A stretch of 9,467 bases of DNA. Origin: Bacteroidales bacterium. Lineage in GTDB: Bacteria > Bacteroidota > Bacteroidia > Bacteroidales > P3. Both the position numbers and the translations under genes were made by a program. Below, piece by piece: positions 6,086 to 9,467 of this stretch (positions are counted from its first letter, which is position 1; each line of letters starts with the position of its first letter). The stretch covers positions 1-9,467 of the forward strand of contig JAGCLI010000264.1 of NCBI GenBank assembly GCA_017647065.1. The letters are read 5' to 3'. The notes under the pieces are model-generated. The model had not been told where the DNA came from, searched no databases, and saw only the letters and a program-made list of their open reading frames with translations.

Positions 6086-8897
6086 ACAAGGAAAGTAAGA
6101 ATTGGAAAAATGGTTTTTGATTTAGGGTTTCAAAACCTACTCTCGCCCCTATTTCTATTGGCAATTTAATTCCAAATACACATAGATTAAAACTAAAATC
6201 ATTACCAAAACTTTGATAAATCTGTGTATCAAAACTTCCAATATCATAAAACGGTTTCACACTTACTCTTTTTATGTAAAATATCGGCCCTACAATCCAA
6301 TCAGGATAGAATAAAGGAATATTAAACGTTAAACCCGCTCCATAATATTTTGTAGGAAATTGATTTTTCACTCCTCTAATAAAATCAATTTGATTTTCAA
6401 ATTCGTATCCTTGCGCGTTATTATTGTTATATTGATAAGCAAAGTTTAATTCTGTGCTACTATTTTTAAAGAATAAAGGCAAATAAAGTTTTGTTGTAGC
6501 AGATGTGATGTTTGAAACATTGTTTCCAAGTGTAGAGAATTGAGAAAATTCCATTTCAAAGCCTTTTGTAGGAGTTATATCATTGTTTGCCTTTGCGTGT
6601 AAGTGCGTATAAGAAACTCGATATCCTAATATATTATATGGATTTGAAACTTTTTTTTCAAGCTGACTAAGAGTGTATTTAAAATCTAATTGCAATTTAT
6701 TAACCGTTCTTCTTGTACTCCAAGAATATGGAAGACCTATATTAACACCTGCTAAATATTCTTGTTGCAATTTATTGTCTGAAAAGTTTCTTAGTTTGTA
6801 TTCTGCCTCCAAATCTATTATTGGATAAAATCCACTATAAGTATAAGTCATATAAGCCCCGTGCCAAGAATCTTTTACATTGTATTTATATCCTACTTGA
6901 AAGACTGAGGTAGATAAAAGATTTTGAGAAGAAGCACTAACTCCTAATCCAAAATTCACTTTCTTTAAATTAAGGAAAATAGGTAGCCAAGAATGAAAAT
7001 TAAATAAGTTGTTTATTTTCTTATACTCCTTACTTTCATACTTTATAGTATCGTTATATTCTGTTGGCAAAAGGAAATTTTCTTGTCTTTGCAACTCTTG
7101 AACAAAGATTTGTGGCTTATTTTTTTTGTTAATGTCTAAATTTTGATTTCCTTTTGAAGATTTTGCAAGAAAATATCCATCACTATTATATGCCGAAACA
7201 ATAAGTTCATTATCCTTTAAGCAATATCCACCTAAGCCAAATGCTGTTTCGGTTAATTGTTTTGCTGTTTTAGAACTTAAATCGTATGCTATCAACTCAT
7301 ATTTTGAATCAATATCTTTTAAGAAATAAAGAGTGTTATCACTACATCTTAAATTAGAAATATTATCGTAAGAAGGTGAAAGAATTTCTTCTTTATTTCC
7401 ATTTTCAACATCAACCCTTACTATATTTTTCCCTTTTGAAGAGGTTTCTATTAGGTAGATATATTTTCCATCTTCGCTCCAAGCAGGATAAGATAAAGCA
7501 TCGGAAGAAATTATTCTTTTTATTGTATAGTTTCTTTCTTCATCAAAGTTCAAAACAACTAAACTTTGAGCATATTCGTTTGTAGATTCTATACACGCTA
7601 TTTGATTTTCATTTATCGGGGAATAAGTTGGAGTAAAGAAAGTTTTGTTTTTGGTTAGCGTTTTTGTTTTTCCCGAATATATATCAAGTTCTATTATATT
7701 TGCGTATGTTTCTTGCTCCCAACGTTTATCCAATGCGTTTTGAGAATAAAGCAATTTACCATTTTTATAATCAAAATAAGAGTGCATTAAATAAGGTAAT
7801 TTTACTATTTCTTCTAATCCATTTGGAGTGTATTGCACTAATTTTTGCACCTCAAAAGAACTCGATTGCAAAGCAAGGGTTGTATCTTTTCCTATTAAGA
7901 TTGGATTTAAATAATGAGTGTAATACCCTTTCTTTATATTAAATGTGTCTAATTCAGACTTATTTTCTTTCTGAGTTAAGAATTGATTATAATCCTCTTT
8001 CCAAAGAGGGACTATGCTATCTATCAATTCTGCATAAATTTTTCTATGTGGCAATTTCAAGTTTAAGCTATCTGCCTTATTAAACCAAAGAAATTTCCAC
8101 CACAATCTTGCAGTTGTAGTCATTACATCTACAAAAACATCTTTTCCATATTTATTTCTTGCGTATGAAGCCATATAATATCCAAACACATAATCGTTTG
8201 GAACAAAATCTTTCATACTTTCAAGTTTTGCTTTATGGAATTTATATGCTCCTTTTTCAAGAAGCTGAGCTTTAAATTGATTATAAAACTCTGGATTTTG
8301 ACCTCTACCTGTTGAAGCTAAGGCAGTTTCTGCCAAAACTGCATCTCCTTCTATAAACCAATTAGGAACAAGTAAAGCATTCACACCCATCAAGAAATGT
8401 TCTCCTAAAAGATTTGTTAAAGTCTTTGAAACGCCTTTATAAGGAGCATAATATTGACAAGCATGACGATATTCGTGAATAGCCAAATGCCAATCCCACG
8501 GATAAGCAAAATAAGTTGGTGAAGGCGTTGGATAAAATTCCAATCTTTTTGGTGCCCATGTTGTCATACCATTTGACTTTGCTGTGTAGGGGTGAATTAA
8601 AATTGGTATTTTTGGAGCATTCGTTCCAAGCGTTGTGCCAATGTGACCAACCATTGTATCAAGCACAAGAGCAAGTCTTTGAGCTCTTTCTTCATAACTT
8701 TGTGGATATACTAATTGAAACTCATTTGTGTTGATTTCTCTCCATTTTACTCTACTATTATCTGTTTTGCTAACATTATATTGAGCAAACAAAGAAGAAA
8801 AACACATCAAAAGAGCAATAAACACAAAAGCCCTCTTGCTATTTTTAACAAGAGGGTTTATGTTTATATGTTTAAGTAAATTATTTTTGTGGAACAT
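6084..8897 (-). CDS. Outer-membrane protein with HExxH metallopeptidase-like domain, beta-propeller and C-terminal barrel
   Basis: This 937-residue envelope protein appears to have three parts. After a signal peptide (n-region KNSKR at 18-22, hydrophobic to A38) comes a gluzincin-like peptidase domain (about 45-300). HEYRH at 141-145 supplies zinc ligands H141 and H145 and base E142, and WFIEGDAVLAE (180-190) supplies the likely third ligand E183. About 340-595 contains TolB/PD40-like propeller blades (TPTYSPINENQIACIES, YPAWSEDGKYIYLIE). From about 632 to the end come alternating amphipathic strands typical of an outer-membrane barrel. IRGV at 840-843, followed by a pattern ending KPFYDIGSF, resembles the RG motif and last strands of Omp85/D15 barrels. 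No POTRA domain is evident. The ATG overlaps pepD by 17 bp. The next in-frame Met (M31) would destroy the signal peptide, so this start is preferred although a terminator-like hairpin lies in codons 14-22. The protease assignment rests on motifs, and its substrate is unknown. Confidence 0.85.
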   Translation of the reverse strand: MFHKNNLLKHININPLVKNSKRAFVFIALLMCFSSLFAQYNVSKTDNSRVKWREINTNEFQLVYPQSYEERAQRLALVLDTMVGHIGTTLGTNAPKIPILIHPYTAKSNGMTTWAPKRLEFYPTPSPTYFAYPWDWHLAIHEYRHACQYYAPYKGVSKTLTNLLGEHFLMGVNALLVPNWFIEGDAVLAETALASTGRGQNPEFYNQFKAQLLEKGAYKFHKAKLESMKDFVPNDYVFGYYMASYARNKYGKDVFVDVMTTTARLWWKFLWFNKADSLNLKLPHRKIYAELIDSIVPLWKEDYNQFLTQKENKSELDTFNIKKGYYTHYLNPILIGKDTTLALQSSSFEVQKLVQYTPNGLEEIVKLPYLMHSYFDYKNGKLLYSQNALDKRWEQETYANIIELDIYSGKTKTLTKNKTFFTPTYSPINENQIACIESTNEYAQSLVVLNFDEERNYTIKRIISSDALSYPAWSEDGKYIYLIETSSKGKNIVRVDVENGNKEEILSPSYDNISNLRCSDNTLYFLKDIDSKYELIAYDLSSKTAKQLTETAFGLGGYCLKDNELIVSAYNSDGYFLAKSSKGNQNLDINKKNKPQIFVQELQRQENFLLPTEYNDTIKYESKEYKKINNLFNFHSWLPIFLNLKKVNFGLGVSASSQNLLSTSVFQVGYKYNVKDSWHGAYMTYTYSGFYPIIDLEAEYKLRNFSDNKLQQEYLAGVNIGLPYSWSTRRTVNKLQLDFKYTLSQLEKKVSNPYNILGYRVSYTHLHAKANNDITPTKGFEMEFSQFSTLGNNVSNITSATTKLYLPLFFKNSSTELNFAYQYNNNNAQGYEFENQIDFIRGVKNQFPTKYYGAGLTFNIPLFYPDWIVGPIFYIKRVSVKPFYDIGSFDTQIYQSFGNDFSFNLCVFGIKLPIEIGARVGFETLNQKPFFQFLLSL
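8815..8856 (-). terminator. Terminator-like hairpin just after pepD, inside the next gene's signal-peptide codons
   Basis: On the minus strand CCCTCTTG (8856-8849) and CAAGAGGG (8838-8831) form an 8-bp GC-containing stem. A U-G wobble and a U-A pair can extend it to 10 bp with a 6-nt loop. It is followed by CTTTTGTGTTTATT. It begins 24 bp after the pepD stop, the right place for that gene's terminator, yet it sits in codons 14-22 of the 937-residue gene. The tail is not a pure T-run, so termination may be partial and could serve as attenuation. A purely coding origin of the symmetry is possible but the perfect 8-bp match is notable. Confidence 0.55.
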
Positions 8898-9467
8898 TTT
8901 TCAAAGTTTCTACTAAATAATTCCAGAATAAACTTACAGAAGGTATATTCACTCTTTCATCAGGAGAATGTGGGTTTTGGATTGTTGGTCCAAAAGAAAT
9001 CATATCCCAATTTTTGTAAACACCACCTAACAATCCACATTCCAAACCAGCGTGTATTGCCATAACTTTTGGAGTCTTTCCATAAAGTTTATTATATGTA
9101 GTTTGCATTGTAGAAAGTATTGGACTTTGCATATTAGGCTTCCAACCAGGGTATCCTCCTGTGAATTCTATTTCTCCACCTGCAAGTTCAATAACGCTTG
9201 CCATCATTTCTGCGAAATCTTCCTTAGCACTATCAACGCTACTTCTTAATAACGCACAAGCTTTTATTTGTTTTCCATCGCTTTTTACTATTGCAAGGTT
9301 AGAAGATGTTTCAACAAGATTTTCCATTGAATCACTCATTCTGTAAATTCCATTAGGACAAGCATAGATTGCACGAATAACTCTTGCCATTGTGCAAGAA
9401 TCTATGAAACTTTCAGGATTTGCTGTTTCCTCTAATGCAATTAAGATTTCAGGCTCTACTGCTGAAA
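8881..9467 (-). CDS. pepD: Aminoacyl-histidine dipeptidase PepD (M20C), 5' part cut by the window edge
   Basis: PepD is a cytosolic zinc dipeptidase that cleaves Xaa-His dipeptides such as carnosine and several other dipeptides, the last step of peptide use. The reading frame stays open through the right edge, so the Met at 9390 is internal. About 195 C-terminal residues of an expected 480-490 are visible. They match the E. coli enzyme closely: PNGIYRMSD, LVETSSNLAIV, EFTGGYPGWKP, KTPKVMAIHAGLECGL and FGPTIQNPHSPDERV..PSV..FW. The His of PHSPDE corresponds to the last zinc ligand of the family, while the other ligands lie outside the window. The stop codon lies inside the start of the 937-residue gene (17-bp overlap). 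A terminator-like hairpin follows 24 bp later. The pepD promoter is not in the window. Confidence 0.95.
   Translation of the reverse strand, partial: SAVEPEILIALEETANPESFIDSCTMARVIRAIYACPNGIYRMSDSMENLVETSSNLAIVKSDGKQIKACALLRSSVDSAKEDFAEMMASVIELAGGEIEFTGGYPGWKPNMQSPILSTMQTTYNKLYGKTPKVMAIHAGLECGLLGGVYKNWDMISFGPTIQNPHSPDERVNIPSVSLFWNYLVETLKNVPQK

Noticed and set aside
8805..8807. M31 codon (minus strand, 8807-8805) as the true start of the 937-residue protein
   Set aside because: It would leave only MCFSSLFAQ before the mature protein and remove the positive and most of the hydrophobic part of the signal peptide.
1186..9346. Plus-strand open frames of 60-92 codons
   Set aside because: All lie opposite well-supported minus-strand genes (one, 5857-6042, runs on into the adjoining AT-rich spacer), are low-complexity and rich in Phe/Leu/Ile, and show no promoter, signal or family motif. 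They are shadows of AT-rich coding DNA.
9388..9390. ATG as the start of a 169-residue pepD product
   Set aside because: The frame continues open to the window edge and the upstream residues (e.g. SFIDSCTMARVIRAIY) continue the PepD match, so this Met is internal.

Overview
The window is AT-rich and every recognisable gene lies on the minus strand. It almost certainly comes from a member of the Bacteroidota, probably Bacteroidales or a close relative. Four things point there. One secreted peptidase carries a C-terminal domain of the type IX secretion (T9SS, type A) kind. The three best promoters fit the Bacteroidota consensus (TTTG or TTG, an 18-22 bp spacer, then TAnnTTTG). Shine-Dalgarno sequences are lacking. 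The gene set (S9 dipeptidyl peptidase, M28 peptidase, M20C PepD, large surface-antigen-like barrel) is typical of the group.

In the direction of transcription, from right to left, the layout is as follows. (1) The 3' part of pepD, a cytosolic aminoacyl-histidine dipeptidase, is cut by the right edge. (2) A 937-residue exported protein overlaps the end of pepD by 17 bp. It combines an HExxH metallopeptidase-like domain, a beta-propeller and a predicted Omp85/D15-like outer-membrane barrel. A terminator-like hairpin lies inside its signal-peptide coding region. (3) A 154-bp AT-rich intergenic region follows, with CAAAG/CTTTG boxes every 21 bp, a 19-bp inverted repeat and a promoter. (4) A tightly packed operon comes next: an unrecognised exported 310-residue protein, a dipeptidyl peptidase IV (13 bp gap), tilS (3 bp gap), and an M28 aminopeptidase with a T9SS domain (4 bp ATGA overlap with tilS). 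(5) A tRNA with anticodon CAU has its own promoter upstream and a strong terminator downstream. (6) At the left edge a further promoter fires out of the window.

The common theme is peptide breakdown. A T9SS-exported aminopeptidase, a DPP-IV that removes Xaa-Pro/Xaa-Ala dipeptides and a cytosolic dipeptidase could act in sequence on imported or extracellular protein. The translation gene tilS sits inside this peptidase operon. Two genes downstream is a CAU tRNA whose acceptor stem has the C4:G69 and C5:G68 pairs expected of the TilS substrate tRNA-Ile2. No mobile element, CRISPR array, defence system or clearly novel multi-gene system is visible. The least ordinary items are the three-part peptidase/propeller/barrel protein, the hairpin in its 5' coding region, the 21-bp phased boxes, and the unrecognised protein that heads the operon.
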